NCBI RefSeq assembly: GCF_035046505.1
Contig: NC_089822.1
Span: 127,158,807 to 127,222,806, forward strand
Length of the DNA: 64,000 nucleotides
Reading direction: 5' to 3'
Origin: Tiliqua scincoides
Taxonomy: Eukaryota; Chordata; Lepidosauria; Squamata; Scincidae
Below, piece by piece: positions 35,801 through 47,279 of the stretch (the stretch's first letter is position 1; every line of letters begins with the position of its first letter). The position numbers were made by a program, and so were the translations under genes. A model generated the notes under the pieces. It made no database searches, was not told the origin of the DNA, and saw nothing but the letters and a program-made list of their open reading frames with translations.

Positions 35801-36220
35801 AATTTCAGCATGGGGGTGGGCCCTTTTAAGCTCATTCATACAAGTCAATAGATCATTCCAGAGCTGGGTCCTTTGTAAGCTACTAAGCAAAGGAGGAATA
35901 TAGGTGTTGATGCAGATTAAGTCAATGTCTGCAAAAGACACCCTCAGTGCTTGTATCTTACAACAACCTGGAAGGATGTCTAAAGGGCATGACTTAAACC
36001 GCTTCAGTACAAGGCTGGCTAAATCCACCGAAGGACGACCATTAGAGGTGGGTTTAGTTGCAGGTACTGCAAAAGCCTTGTAGCCAGGGATGTACAGATG
36101 GTCCACAACCCATGTCTCCTGCAACAGAATAATATCAAACGTTCTGAGATAGTTTAAGAAACTGCTGTCATTTTTCTTATTCTTCCACCCTGCAATGTTC
36201 CAGGAAAGAATTCTTAGTTG
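32881..36220 (-). CDS. LINE ORF2: endonuclease and reverse transcriptase, broken
   Basis: The frame from about 36220 begins LRILSWNIAGW and then FDIILLQETW, GDLNSRVG and YSDHLPLIL, which are APE endonuclease motifs. RT follows: HKKGDPTIPGNFRPVSLLSV, EQSGFCQGKSTLDNC and DLKGAFDSVDRELLW. After a break near 34133 a second frame (34074-32881) has PLLLYADDAVLI, then CKCGRDCVETLMHTFFYC near the C-terminus. The catalytic YADD is present. At least one frame change interrupts ORF2. Confidence 0.88.
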
Positions 36221-36256
36221 GGAAGAAGTAGCAGGGGCTGGAGAAGCATTAATTAG

Positions 36257-38327
36257 TCAATCTTTGCTTCCTGATGGACACTCAGCACCAGAAGGATGAT
36301 GAGACATGCAGCTACTCAGGGCTAAGTTGGTCACAGGAGATGGTGTAAAATCCCTGGAATAAGGGACGGGAATTGCCTCTGTGGCTACTTCTGAAGCAGA
36401 TTGAAGAGCAGATGCTGGCACTGGAAGGGTCAGAGGATGTATTTCATAGGTCAAAGTTTTCGTATTATAATTGAGAAGTTCTGCTTTAACCCTGTCCAGG
36501 GATCTGATGATATTTAATTGTTCTGGTCTTGTGAGTTCCTTAAAGGCGCTGATGGCACCCTCCACAATGTCATCCCCCTCCAGCTGTAATTCCATTATCA
36601 GATCTTTAGCCACCAGTGCAGGAGGATCTGCCCTAGGGCCTTGTTCCATTGACAAGGGGCCTTTGGGGGCTGGGAGCGCCCTTGGAATGAGTGAATGGTC
36701 ATCAGTAGGTAAATGCATTGGGAGGTCAGTAGTAATTGAGTTAGCTGAACCTGAATTTTGGCCATTCACTTCTATGTCCCCAAGGAACCTGGAGGGTAGG
36801 TGGGAGCCAGGAATCTCTGGCAAAGCTTTATAGGACTCAAGAGCTGATTCCAATTCCTCATCGCAGGGAACAGCAGACGTTGCCCCTGATGGTACCCCAT
36901 CCAGGGCTTTAGATATTCATATTAGGCTGTGATGAACTTGGGGAAGATGACAAGACCTGGGCTGAGTCCCTAGGCAATTGTTGGATAGCCACAACATGAT
37001 GCAAGACCTCCTCCGAGTTAGTTGAATGGCACAGCAAACCCACTCCATTGAGATAGTCCACCTCACTGGCCGATTCATTCATCAGCACAGACTTAAAGGC
37101 TTCAGAAGGAGAGCTATCCATAGGCTCAGCTGCTCCAGTTAGGGGGGGTATGCAGACGGAGGGTGACTGAGCTCCCACCATCTCAGATATCAACGAAGAA
37201 TGTGCCTGATCTGGTGCTTGAGGTTCGGTGCCAGCGCCAGAAGGCTGGACTTGCCATTCACTATTAGAAGATGAAGATTTCAAGTGAAGCAAAGCATTTC
37301 CCAAAGATTCAGTGGCAGTCTTTAACTCATTAACACTCGGCAGCACCAAGGGGCTTGAATCAGGAGAAAAGCAATTGGCAACTCCCATGCTCTGGGTGCG
37401 ATTATCTCTCCTCCAGTGACTGGGCACAGAGCCAGCCTGCACAAGGCTGGATGGAAGGAGAGGAGGGGGAGGCTGCATTTTTGGGAGCAGAGGTTTAATA
37501 ATCATGTCAGCAAACACCCTCCGCAAGAAAATGCCAAAGGACCGAAGAAACAAACTCTTCCCATGCAGCTGGCCTGGGATCCGAGAGGTGCCAAACTTCA
37601 AAAGAAGCCGGGTCCAATTTGGAGACTGGGGAATCCAAGGGAGTTTTATGATTTCCTGCAGATCAACACAGTCAGCCTGAGATGGATCAAGGTGTAATAA
37701 TCTGCATAGAGAGTCTTTTGCCCTCAGTTTATTGGCCCAGCGCCCCTTATGAATGGGAGAGTCCTGGAATTCCAGCAGTATCTGATTTTTCAACAGACAG
37801 TAAGCAGCTTCTCCACAATCCAGATTCTCACGCAGCCCAAGCAGTTCAGCTTCCCGTGGCTTGTTAAAGTTCAGACCCAGAGCTTGAGCAGAGAGGGAAG
37901 GTAAAGGTGGTTGAACAGCCTTGTGAAGTGAGTCCAGCTGGGCAAGTATAGTATTAAGCTGTTTGCATACAAAAAGAAGCGTGTTTCCAATGATAATATT
38001 CTAATCGCCCAACAAGGTCAAGAAGCAGTTACTGGGACCGTTCTGCTGAGATAATGACTGCTTGTCCTGTGGAGAGGGAGCTGAAAGGGTGGGTGAGGGA
38101 GGGCAGGCTGACGCCGTGCCAGTATGACTGAAGGGAGACTGGTAATTCCTCTCTGCCTCTGATTTGGAAACATGAAGAGCTTCATATCTGTTGGAAGAAG
38201 CAAGATTCATGAGCTCACCTACTGTGTCTGACCATGCTGGGAGATCCTCCAGGCGTAGCTGCTTGGCTGACTTGATAGGAGAGTTGCCCTGTCCAGGGGA
38301 GTGTTTATGCCTTCTCCTCTTCCCCAT
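36257..38327 (-). CDS. LINE ORF1 region, interrupted
   Basis: Minus-strand segments at 38327-38001, 37793-36909 and 36853-36257 make up an ORF1-like region. It starts MGKRRRHKHSPGQGN, a basic start, and has a central folded-looking part (KDSLCRLLHL, RIPGQLHGKSLFLRSFGIFL). The remaining part is rich in serine and proline. Stops separate the segments. It presumably encodes the RNA-binding ORF1 protein; no named domain is certain. Confidence 0.6.
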
Positions 38328-38534
38328 CGAAGCAGCTTTTTAAAATCCACTGTAATCCAAAGACAAGGGTGCAGACTGGAAACAACTGGTAGTGTTGCTT
38401 TGCTCTACCAGGACTCAGGAAGCATCCAGAGGAGGAAAAAGAGTCAAAGGATCCAACTAAAGAGAAATATCAGGGCATAAAGCAGGAGCACAGTAGCAGG
38501 GATCCTACCAGGTGACCATCTTGAATCTAATTCA

Positions 38535-38590
38535 CTTGAGCTTAGGCTTCTTCTATCCAGCCTGTTTCATGCTCTTTGCCATCTTTGGAG
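38535..38590 (+). pseudogene. SOAT2: SOAT2 exon 13, right half
   Basis: This starts with the right copy of the 12-bp duplication (38535-38546), then continues GFFYPACFMLFAIFG to the donor g|gtcagt at 38591. Without the LINE and one duplicate, exon 13 is 136 bases, and its phases fit exons 12 and 14. Confidence 0.93.
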
Positions 38591-38696
38591 GTCAGTGCTG
38601 TGGAGTTGATATTAATTGCATTGTTACATTGATGGTCCATCTTCATTGGCAATCTTTCCAACGTGGCCCACACTTGCTCCATGTTTTTTTGGTCTA

Positions 38697-41210
38697 GTGC
38701 AACTGTTGTCCAGTGCGGCAGTCCCTGTGGTTTAAATGGCCTGGAAAAGGTATCTCAGCAGTGAGTAGCCAGTCGGCTGGGGGTTCTTTTGACATGGTAT
38801 GGGATCCAGAGCATGATTCTGGTGCTCCATCGGTCATCTGTTTGGCAGATGACACATCCTGCCCATCTGTGCTTTGCAGAAGCCATGTACTCAAGCGGGT
38901 CGCCGTTCTTGGATTCTTGCTGGAGGTTTTGACTTCTGAGACCAAGTTGCCGTTGCTTTTGCCGGTTTGTCCCGAGGAGGCATTTTTCTAGTGCCCGGTG
39001 GGCAGTTCACATGGCAGTAACTATGGTCTTGGTATCGGCCCATGTTTCTGTGGCATAGCAAAAAGCTGGAAGTACTATGGAGTCAAACAGGTGGGTTCTC
39101 AGCTGCAGATCCTGGATCTGGCTGGTGACTTCTCGGATTGATCCCATGGCAGCCCATACAGCTTTCCTTTGTCTCCCGATTTCAATTGTTAGGTCGTTGG
39201 CCATGTTCACTTCACATCCCAAGTAGATGTAGCTATCAACTTTATCCAACTTTATCATAGAGTTGCATGTTGCCCTTGTTGCACCATTGGTTGGTCATCA
39301 TCTGAATTTTCTTCATATTCATCTTCAAGCTGATAGCTTTGCCTACTTTATTCAGCTCATTTAGCATCTCGTTCATCTCCATTGTATTGTTGCTGATAAG
39401 TACGATGTCGTCTAGGAACCGCAGGTTTGAGAGCTTCATTCCTTTGATCAGCAGACCCTTATGGTCCTAATCAAGTTGGCTCATGGCATACTGAAGGGCT
39501 GAGGTGGAGCTTTGGGGAGATGGTGTCACCCTGTCAACTCCTTTTTCAATGGGGATGCGCAGCTTGCGGTCAAACAATTGAATAGGTTTTGATGTCCCGG
39601 TGTTGCATTGTTCTCAGATGCTAATGTACGACAGGCCCACTCCAGTGTGCAGGAGAGAGTTGAGACAGCATTGACTTCTACTGAGGAAGGCCTTTTTGTA
39701 GTCCACAAACGTCAGTATAAGCGGCATCTTGTACTTTCGGCATCACTCGATCAGCTGGGTAATGGTGTGGATATGATCTGTGCAGCAGAAGCCCTTTTGG
39801 AAGCCGGCTTGTTCCACTGGCTGGTATGTGTCCAGTGTTGACTCCAATCGGTCCAGGATGATCTTGGTAAAGATTTTGTAGGGGATTGATAGCAGAGTGA
39901 TTGGCCGGTAGTTGCCGATGTCTTCTTTGTCGCCCTTCTTGTGGATCAGGACTGTCTTTGAGTTTTTCCTTTGGTCAGGGATATTCCCAGTCTCAAAGTA
40001 GGAGTTAAAGTGAAAGGCCAGCAGTTTGTAGATGCTTTTGCCTCCTGCTCTGAGAAGGTCCACAGAGATTCTGTTGGGTCCTGGTGCTGTTCCCTTCTTC
40101 AGCGACTGAATGGCTTTCTCGACCTCACAGGTGAGGATGGGCTGTGGCTTCTCGTCTGTTGGAGAGGGACACCTTGGTACAGGAGAGGTGGATCGGTATA
40201 GCTGTGTAGAAGTTTCTGCGTTCTGTGTCTGCTCTTGCTGTTCTTGGCCTTCCGGTGCTGTCCTTCAGGCAGGTGGTAACAGATCGTTGGTCGGTAAGGT
40301 CTCTTCGACAGCATTTCAGACTACCTTGCTGAGCAGCAGTTGAGAGGAGTTTCTTCTTCTGGTACTTACCAATGGATTCTTTAATGGCAACGCGGCAGGT
40401 CTTGTTGATGATGGTCTTCTGCAAGTGTGTGACTGCTGGATCGCTTCTGGTTTCTCCTCAACGCTTCAGAAGTTCCTTCGCTTTTGCATTCAGTCATCCT
40501 TCTTCTGGTTCTTCATGGTTCTCTCTGCACAGTGGGTGAATCCCTTGGCCTGCTCTTTGTAGTCTCTTGTAGGGTCCTTGATAGGATAGTTGTTGATGGC
40601 CAGTTCCAAATCTGTCTCGTTGTATTGAGGGTGCGGATTGGAGCTTGACGGTGAGTGTCATGTTTGAAGCATCAGACATTAAGGTGGATCTTGGCTGGTG
40701 ATCAGATCCACAGTCAAAGGAAGGCAGAACGGTATTATCCAGGAGACTCCATCTACGGTTGGTCAGGATGTGGTCTAGCTCTGAATGGGTAGATCCATTA
40801 GGGCTTTCCCAGGTCCATCTTTGATGTTCTGGCTTTTCAAAAAAGGGGGTTGCCGAGGAACAAGTTGCATGAGGACATCAGGTTTAACAAATGGAAGCTG
40901 TTGTCATTCCTTATTCCATTTCCATGTCGGCCCAGTCTCCAGTTGCCATTGCCTATGATGGCATTGAAGTCTCCATAGATGTGCTTGTAATAGGACTTCT
41001 CCTTCTTGATGGTGGCCTCAAGTTCTGAGTAGAAGGTGTCTTTCTCCTCTTCTTCAGCAGCAGTGGTGGGAGGGTAGCAGTTGATGATGGATGTAATTAT
41101 ATTCATTACAGCTGCCAAATTGTCTCCAGTTTTTGTAAGTGCCTGGCTGATCTCTACTCCACTCTCAAAATACACAAGCTCTTCACAGCTTCATAAAGGC
41201 ACACACACAC
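38697..41210 (-). mobile_element. RTE-like LINE, decayed
   Basis: Minus-strand pieces are in the order endonuclease (YGDFNAIIGNGNWRLGRHGN, 41175-40837), RT (VLIHKKGDKEDIGNYRPITL, AGFQKGFCCTDHIHTI, 40063-39743), LRFLDDIVLISNN (39439-39242) and SYIYLGCEVN (39258-39007). The layout and motifs resemble the RTE clade. Many frame breaks are present. It lies in SOAT2 intron 13, next to the exon 13 right half. Confidence 0.8.
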
Positions 41211-41283
41211 AAAATTTTTAAAATCCAAATGCAACCAGCCATAACCACACCAATCACCTCTTTACTTTTATAAGATGCTAGAT

Positions 41284-41500
41284 CAGCCATTTTCAACCTT
41301 TTTCATCTCACAGCACACCAGCAAGGCACTAAAATGGTCAAGGCACACCATCAGATTTTTGGCAATTGTAAAGGCACACTGTGCTGTCACATCCCTCAAT
41401 GGCCCTACTAATAACTGACCCTCTCCCAAATTCCCGTGGCATACCTGGGGACCATTCATGGCACACCAGTGTGCCACGGCACAGTGGTTGAAAATGGCAG
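41284..41500. mobile_element. Short non-autonomous hAT element
   Basis: The ends cagccattttcaacc and ggttgaaaatggcag are inverted, and a perfect 8-bp duplication, tgctagat, flanks it (41276-41283 and 41501-41508). The interior repeats caccagcaaggcac- and ggcacacc-type blocks. Confidence 0.9.
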
Positions 41501-42010
41501 TGCTAGATGGTCAGGAAAACAGCCAACGCTTTGCCTGATTCACATGTTCACCAGCTGAGGATCTGTCAGGAATTGCTGGAGTTAGATCCATGAATCTATG
41601 GCTCTGTCTATGGTTGCCCTGGTTGAATCGTGTCTTAGATGCCTTCCTCTGTGCCATGTAACAGAATATCCTTTGCCTGTAATCAGCAAGTGCTTGCTGG
41701 CCAACAAACATCTTACTCTTGCCAGGTTATATATCCCTTTCCACTTTCAGACAGTTTTCTTCTGCTCATTCACTATCTATAGGATCAAAGAAAATGGGCA
41801 CAGTGTTGTTCTTTCACATACCCCACTTCTATGCCCCTTTCCATATGAATCAGGGTTCCCAAGCACTGGAGCACCACCACCCACACCCACCCAGGCTAGT
41901 CATTGACTAGCATGAGGGGTACGTTTCCATTGGGACTTTGCCTGGGCAATGGAATCTCTGCTTGCTCTGTTGTGACCTTCTTGGCTCTGATCTGTAGTAT
42001 GGCTCTTGGC

Positions 42011-43336
42011 CAGGGGTGCTCACACTTTTTTGGCTCGAGTGCTACTTTGAAACCCAGCAAGGCCCAGAAATCTACCAGAGTTTTTTTACAATGTTCACGC
42101 CATCATAACATATAACACTTATGTGTACAATGTATGTTGGTGTACCTTGCATAACCGCATGAGCCAATATTGCACAACACAACATAATTAACTATAAACT
42201 TTTTTTGTAATTACTTGAGTTTACTTTGATGACTTGCACTGAAGTGAATCAGCCAAGGATGCATAGTCCGGACAGTAGCTGCTGACAGCCAGCCTCAAGC
42301 ACACTTCCAAATATTCATCAGTCATGGTGGAACTGTACTTGGACTTAAAGATCTTCATGTAGGAAAAGGTTGACTCACATAAATAAGTGGAGCCCTTCCT
42401 GCCTCAGGTGCTCTTATATCCCTGAGGGCCCTATTGCCTTCAAGTGGCTGCAGCTGTGCAGCACACTCTGCGGGATGCCCAGTCCTTACCCTTAAAGGGG
42501 CCACTGCTGACACCACATCTACCTCCTCACCAGATCTTCCTCGATTCCAATACAAGTGGGGGGGGAGCAGATCTCTATACAGACCAGTGCAAAAACAGGG
42601 GAAAGGTGTGGGGGAGGAAAGATCTCTATATAGACATCACAGCAAGACCAGTGCAAAACCCCTTGCACACAGAACCAACAGATGGAAGTGGGGGAGGGGG
42701 GGAGATCTCCATACATACCAGTGCAAAAACAGGGGAAAGGTAAGTCAGCCCCAGTAGAGTCAACGGGGCTCACTCCCAGGGATGCGTGGACGGGAGAGGA
42801 GCCTGCTAGCGGCTCCTCTCCAGGTCTACTCACGAGTCAGACCCAGTAGAGTCAACGGGGCTCACTCCCAGGGATGCCAGCGGCTCCTCTCCAGGTCTAC
42901 TCACCAGTCAGCCCCAGTAGAGTCAACGGGGCTCACTCCCAGGGATGCCAGTGGCTCCTCTCCAGGTCTACTCACCAGTCAGCCCCAGTAGAGTCAACGG
43001 GGCTCACTCCCAGGGATGCCAGCGGCTCCTCTCCAGGTCTACTCACCAGTCAGCCCCAGTAGAGTCAACGGGGCTCACTCCCAGGGATGCCAGTGTCTCC
43101 TCTCCAGGTCTACTCACCAGTCAACCCCAGTAGAGTCAACGGGGCTCACTCCCAGGGATGCGTGGACGGGAGAGAAGCCTGCCAGCGGCTCCTCTCCAGG
43201 TCTACTCACCAGTCAGCCCCAGTAGAGTCAACGGGGCTCACTCCCAGGGATGCGTGGACGGGAGAGAAGCCTGCGATCGACTCATTTTGCCTTGCGATCG
43301 ACCGGTCGATCGCGATCGACGTATTGAGCACCCCTG
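42011..43336 (-). mobile_element. Non-autonomous hAT (Charlie-like) element, copy 2, with expanded minisatellite
   Basis: It is the same family as 10486-11486 but inverted. The ends are caggggtgctcacac and ttgagcacccctg; the flanks are ctcttggc (42003-42010) and ctcttggt (43337-43344). The transposase C-terminal remnant is on the minus strand around 42240-42400. It is 325 bases longer than copy 1, because a tandem array has expanded at its right side. The end beside 43270-43330 is rich in cgatcg. Confidence 0.88.
42740..43265. repeat. 71-base minisatellite inside a hAT element
   Basis: The block gtagagtcaacggggctcac recurs with a 71-base period between about 42846 and 43135, with longer units of about 92 bases at both sides that include gcgtggacgggagag. 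Units differ at only a few bases. The unit contains ggggctcactcccaggga, resembling one arm of the short palindromic repeat. Confidence 0.88.
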
Positions 43337-43689
43337 CTCTTGGTTCAGCCCTGAAAGAAGAGACCTTGTGGCAGAGTGAGTGTGCACCCCACAAACAAAA
43401 TAACATGTAATATGAGCACTGCATATGTACTTACATACATTAGCCTGATTTGTGTTTTCTTTCCTCCCCCATCAGGGGAGGAACCCATAAATTAGTTCTC
43501 TGTGAGAGTAGAAATTCCTACATGAATGAAATGAAATGGAAACTGCTGTTCCTCCAGGAAAAAAGGTGGATTGGGTTGCTGCTTTGGAAGGCAGGCTCTT
43601 GGAAATGGACAAGTAAGAAGTTCTTTTGTTTTAGCATCATCTGGACCATACCCAGCTAATCTCCTCTTATTTTTAATTTGTCTCTCCAG

Positions 43690-43837
43690 TGATCCTTAAC
43701 TTCATCATCCATGATAAGCGAACAAGCCCTGTCTGGAATGTGCTCTTTTGGGCACTCCTCCTTGTGGTTCAAGGAATCCAGATTTTCTTGTACAGCCACG
43801 AGTGGTATGCTCGAATCCACTGCCCACTCACCAGGAG
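43690..43837 (+). pseudogene. SOAT2: SOAT2 exon 14
   Basis: A 148-base exon between tctccag and gtgaga. It encodes ILNFIIHDKRTSPVWNVLFW and on to YSHEWYARIHCPLT, close to human [20 protein letters not shown] and CQEWYARRHCPL. Confidence 0.93.
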
Positions 43838-44264
43838 GTGAGAATCATAAAATAATATTGAAGGGCTTTCAAAGCCATCTAGATCAGGGCATAGCAGAAC
43901 GGGGTAATTTGTACCTGGGCCCAGAGTCAAAAAGGGGGCCCAGCAGCCAATGGAAGGGGCCCAGAAATTTCCAAGGATCTGTCATTTTCCTATCTACTCA
44001 GACTTGTTGCCCGCATGAGATGCTTGGGGCACTACCACGAGCATGTGGCTGTAGCTACTGGCAAGCCTATATGCTGGGCTGAGGAATGCATCCATGACAC
44101 TCCTTGACACAGTGTCAAATCTGGGAGGAAACTGGCCTGCTACAGTAGCTTTTTGGCTTGTGGATCTGCTTAGCATGAAGCAGATAGGAGAGGTATAGGA
44201 GCTCAGGGACTCATCTGTGGGGTTATAGCTGCTGCAGAAGCAAGAATTGGTACGCACAGGACAC

Positions 44265-44590
44265 TTTTCTAGTGTGAGCCTAAATATGATAATGCTAATT
44301 TTCTGCAATGTTTTTCTATATTTAAAAGATTTTAGAGGGGCTTAGGAGTGTGTTTTGTTTTCCGTATGACTGTATCTAGCTGCCAATGCCACATGGGTGG
44401 GTAGACCTGGGTTCCAAAGACTTTTCCAGCTGTCTCTACCTTCCCTTCATCCTGTTTTGCCCTTCCCTATCCCCATTCTGTTTGCCCATCACCACCCTCC
44501 CCCGCTCCTTCACCCCTCCCCCATTGCAAAGGGGCCCAAAAGAGATTTTGTGCTCCCTGATAAAATTCCCCTCAGAGGCCCTGATCTAGC
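44265..44590 (+). repeat. Interspersed repeat, sister of 4380-4900
   Basis: It shares gcctaaatatgata, gactgtatctagctgccaat and the caccctcccccgctccttca region with the copy near 4.4-4.9 kb, but lacks the 5S SINE. Confidence 0.7.
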
Positions 44591-45287
44591 CCAGCCCCCG
44601 CCAGGCACAGGAAAATTCCCTGTAGAGCAACTCCAAAAAGTGCCTGTCAAGCCTCTACCTGAAAACTTCCAGCAAAGGAAAACCCACCAGTTCCCTTGGT
44701 AAGAAGTTGCATTGCTGAACTGCTCTTACCATTCAGGATTTGTTCATGACATCCAACTTAAATCTCCCCTTCAGCCTAAGCCTATTAGGTCAAGCTGCTC
44801 TCTGGGGCAGCAGAGAACAAATCTTTGCCCTCTTCCATGTGACAGCCCTGCAGGTATTTAAAGAGTTCATGTCCCCCTCAGTATTTTAATTTCCAGGCTA
44901 GACATACCAAGTTCTCTCAACGTTTACTCACTAGACTTGTTTTCCAGCCCCCTGGTTTTGAAAGCCCTTTTGCGGTCAGGCACTCACAGCAGGCTCTCTT
45001 AACCTGACTGAGGCTGGGTGTGCAAACCGAAATTCAATTGCATTGTGTTTGACCTTCAGGACTCCTCTCTGTATAGGGTGAGGATGGTGGTGCTTTTAAG
45101 GAGGGAGGCCCTTCACTGTTTTGGGGGGCCTACTGCCTAGCTGTTCTCTGGACCTAATTCTTGGGTTATCTCTAACCCAAGAGACATTGGATAAGCATGA
45201 CTTCCTACAGCCTTTGACCCACAGGAATTTTTCCCCTCACTGATTCTCTCTGGCTTCATTTAACCCGCTTCCCCTTTTCTTTCAGAG

Positions 45288-45336
45288 GACTTTCTGGGGG
45301 ATAGTGACCCCACAATCCTGGTCCTGCCGCACCTAG
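45288..45336 (+). pseudogene. SOAT2: SOAT2 exon 15 (C-terminus)
   Basis: The 49-base coding end reads TFWGIVTPQSWSCRT and then TAG, matching human TFWGLVTPRSWSCHT. The frame needs the acceptor cagag|g at 45286-45287, not the neighbouring cag at 45285, which would be off by two bases. Confidence 0.9.
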
Positions 45337-46260
45337 ACCACCACTGCTGGCACTAATTACCTTTGGAAATCCAACTTGTCCCACTTTGCTCCAAAAGACC
45401 CTCCTGGCAGATGCCTTTGATGATTCTTTTCAGCTCTTCTACAACAGTGTCTCGTTCCTTGCCAAAAGAATCCTCAGTGGCCCTGGAACCTCCTCCCTTC
45501 AGTCTGTCAAAAGCCAAACTTGAAAATATTTCAAGCTAGACCTTATTTTATAACAAACCAGAAACTAGCTGAAAGGAAATATTTTTAGTATTTTATATCT
45601 GGCCTTGAATAGGATGCAAAGATGAGAAACAGGCAGTCAATGTGCCCAAAAGAGTAAAAAAAATCAGAAGATAAAGTTCTTTGCTGCAGTGGCATACAAA
45701 TGGGGGGGCTGAGGGGGCCGCAGGTGCCAGGTACCAAGCTACAGACGGGTGACAAAGGCCACCTCCTAATTTTTTTAAATATTGGTATTTTTGAATAATA
45801 CCATCATGTTATATAATCTGATGCATAATTTCATGCAGAATGCAGTGAAACAAACTGCGTTGAAATAGCTCTGTTCTAACAAATGTTATAGCCAAAAAAC
45901 CAGAAAGGAAAACCCAACTACTTTATACAACAAAAGTGGGTTGCACTGGGATTTTTGTGACAAAAGGTGTGCTCTGTAACAAAAGTGGATTACACTCAGA
46001 TTACCACTGGAATATGTAGCTTGTTACAAGCATTCCAGAAAACCAAAAGTATTCTTCATAAATGTACATGTTTTCCTTACTTCTATATTACAACAAAACC
46101 ACTTTTATAGGTATGATAGACCCTAAGCCCACTGCATATTATCTTGATGGGCATTCTCCGTTCTGATTTGGATTATTATCTCTAATATTCACTACTTATG
46201 TGAAAACCTATTATACGTAAGTTCAATAAAAGAAAATACTTACCATCTGCGCTTCTTTTC
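45337..46260 (+). other. Former SOAT2 3' flank with repeat; no gene seen
   Basis: The sequence after the SOAT2 stop shows no conserved coding part. A gtggcatacaaatgggg-type repeat copy spans about 45685-45915. A candidate polyadenylation signal, aataaa, lies near 46226, but it may belong to a repeat. Confidence 0.4.
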
Positions 46261-46415
46261 TGGCCATTACTATTATTATTTTTTTCATATGACTCTTACC
46301 AAAAATAATTTTGTCATAGAGCGGGTGCCAAAAATTTATGGGCCCAGGGTGTCTTATGACCTTCATATGCCATTGCAATGCTGTGTCAAGTCAATTGTCC
46401 CTTTATGCTCTAGTT

Positions 46416-46700
46416 CAGGGGTGCCCAAACTCTGGCCTGCGGGCCATTTGCAGCCTTGGTCTCCAGCCTCAGGCTCATTGGAGACTGTTGGAGCCCACAC
46501 TAGCCCATGACTGCTGGTCACGACCACCAGATATGAGCTGCAGGCCAAGTTAGAGCAGGGCCTGTAAAAGGCCTTATCCAAATGCAAGGCCTGCCATTTC
46601 TTTGCTGCTCTTCTGCTGCCTGGACAATGGGGCTGCCCCCAGCGGCTCTAAGTGTCGGCTCTCTGCAATGAGAGCAGGACCACCTGGAGTTGGGGCCTCA
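46416..46700. mobile_element. hAT-related left end
   Basis: It starts caggggtgcccaaactctgg and continues gcgggccatttgcagcc, like the elements at 30823 and 63369. No matching right end with a target duplication was found, so the copy appears incomplete. Confidence 0.55.
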
Positions 46701-47279
46701 CTGCAGCACTAGAAGCATGTGCGGAGCATGGCTGAGAGCAGTCTGCCTGGCTCGAACTAGCCCTTGATCACCCGAGAGCCAGGAGTGAGAGGGCAGCTAG
46801 AGGGGATGGGGCTTCAGCAGCCAGCACGGGCCTCAAATAGGGCCAGCTGGCTGCCTGGAGAGTAGGCTTGCTGGGTGACTTCAAGCTCCTGATAAAAACC
46901 AAAACAGTAGCATTGCTTGAGGGAGTTTGGAGGGTGTGTGTGGGAGGGCAGGGAGCCAAGTGCAGTTCAGACTGTGCTCTGGAGTGAAGTTGGAAGGAGG
47001 TGGGACTGGCTGGAGAGGAGGCTTCTGGAGCGCTGGGTGACCTCAAGCTCTGAGTGAGGGGGAAAAATAAATATCGGTTGCAGCAGCTGCTTGGTCCTTG
47101 ATTTCTTTGCCTGGTTTCTTTACATGGGGGGGGGGGGGAAGGAAGCAAGTGTGATGAAAGCACATCACTGATTGTGCCAAGTGCATTAATTTATGCCTCC
47201 ATGTGTTTTGAGGCTTTTCCTGGGCGTTATTTCCACCTGGGGGAAATATATATCCCCTGGGGGCTGGGGATAAGAATAG

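Larger units (their letters stand above)
32788..38534 (-). mobile_element. Near full-length APE-type LINE inside SOAT2 coding exon 13
   Basis: The element reads 5' to 3' from 38534 to 32788. It starts near tcaagatggtcacctggtag on the minus strand, has an ORF1 region, then ORF2 with endonuclease, reverse transcriptase and a cysteine-rich C-terminus, and ends with ccgataaaggtcttactga and a short ttcag-type repeat. Perfect 12-bp duplicates cttgagcttagg flank it (32776-32787 and 38535-38546). Both ORFs have a few breaks, so this copy is probably inactive. The clade is not assigned; copies at 7.1 and 11.6 kb are related. Confidence 0.93.
6312..45336 (+). pseudogene. SOAT2: SOAT2 (sterol O-acyltransferase 2), disabled copy
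   Basis: SOAT2 is a membrane-bound O-acyltransferase of the endoplasmic reticulum that makes cholesteryl esters from cholesterol and long-chain acyl-CoA. Fifteen coding exons with GT-AG borders and compatible phases give 526 codons plus stop. Diagnostic pieces are KKVFIAQQSLLD, the HSF region [20 protein letters not shown] across exons 11-12, the catalytic-histidine block AAVHEYAYS (His438), and the C-terminus TFWGIVTPQSWSCRT. It resembles SOAT2 more than SOAT1, whose C-terminus differs. Three lesions are seen: TAG at codon 298 (24668-24670), TGA at codon 419 (32702-32704), and a 5.75-kb LINE within codon 447 in exon 13. Introns are kept, so this is not a retrocopy. It may be a unitary pseudogene or a decayed duplicate. 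Splice sites and the remaining frame are intact, so the loss looks fairly recent. Confidence 0.9.

Noticed and set aside
42444-43410. Overlapping proline/serine-rich frames as a repeat protein
   Set aside because: They are translations of the 71-base minisatellite within a hAT element; the period is not a multiple of three, so the repeat runs through all frames.
45286-45287. SOAT2 exon 15 acceptor at the first CAG (45285)
   Set aside because: It would put the last exon two bases out of frame with exon 14. The next AG restores the conserved C-terminus.
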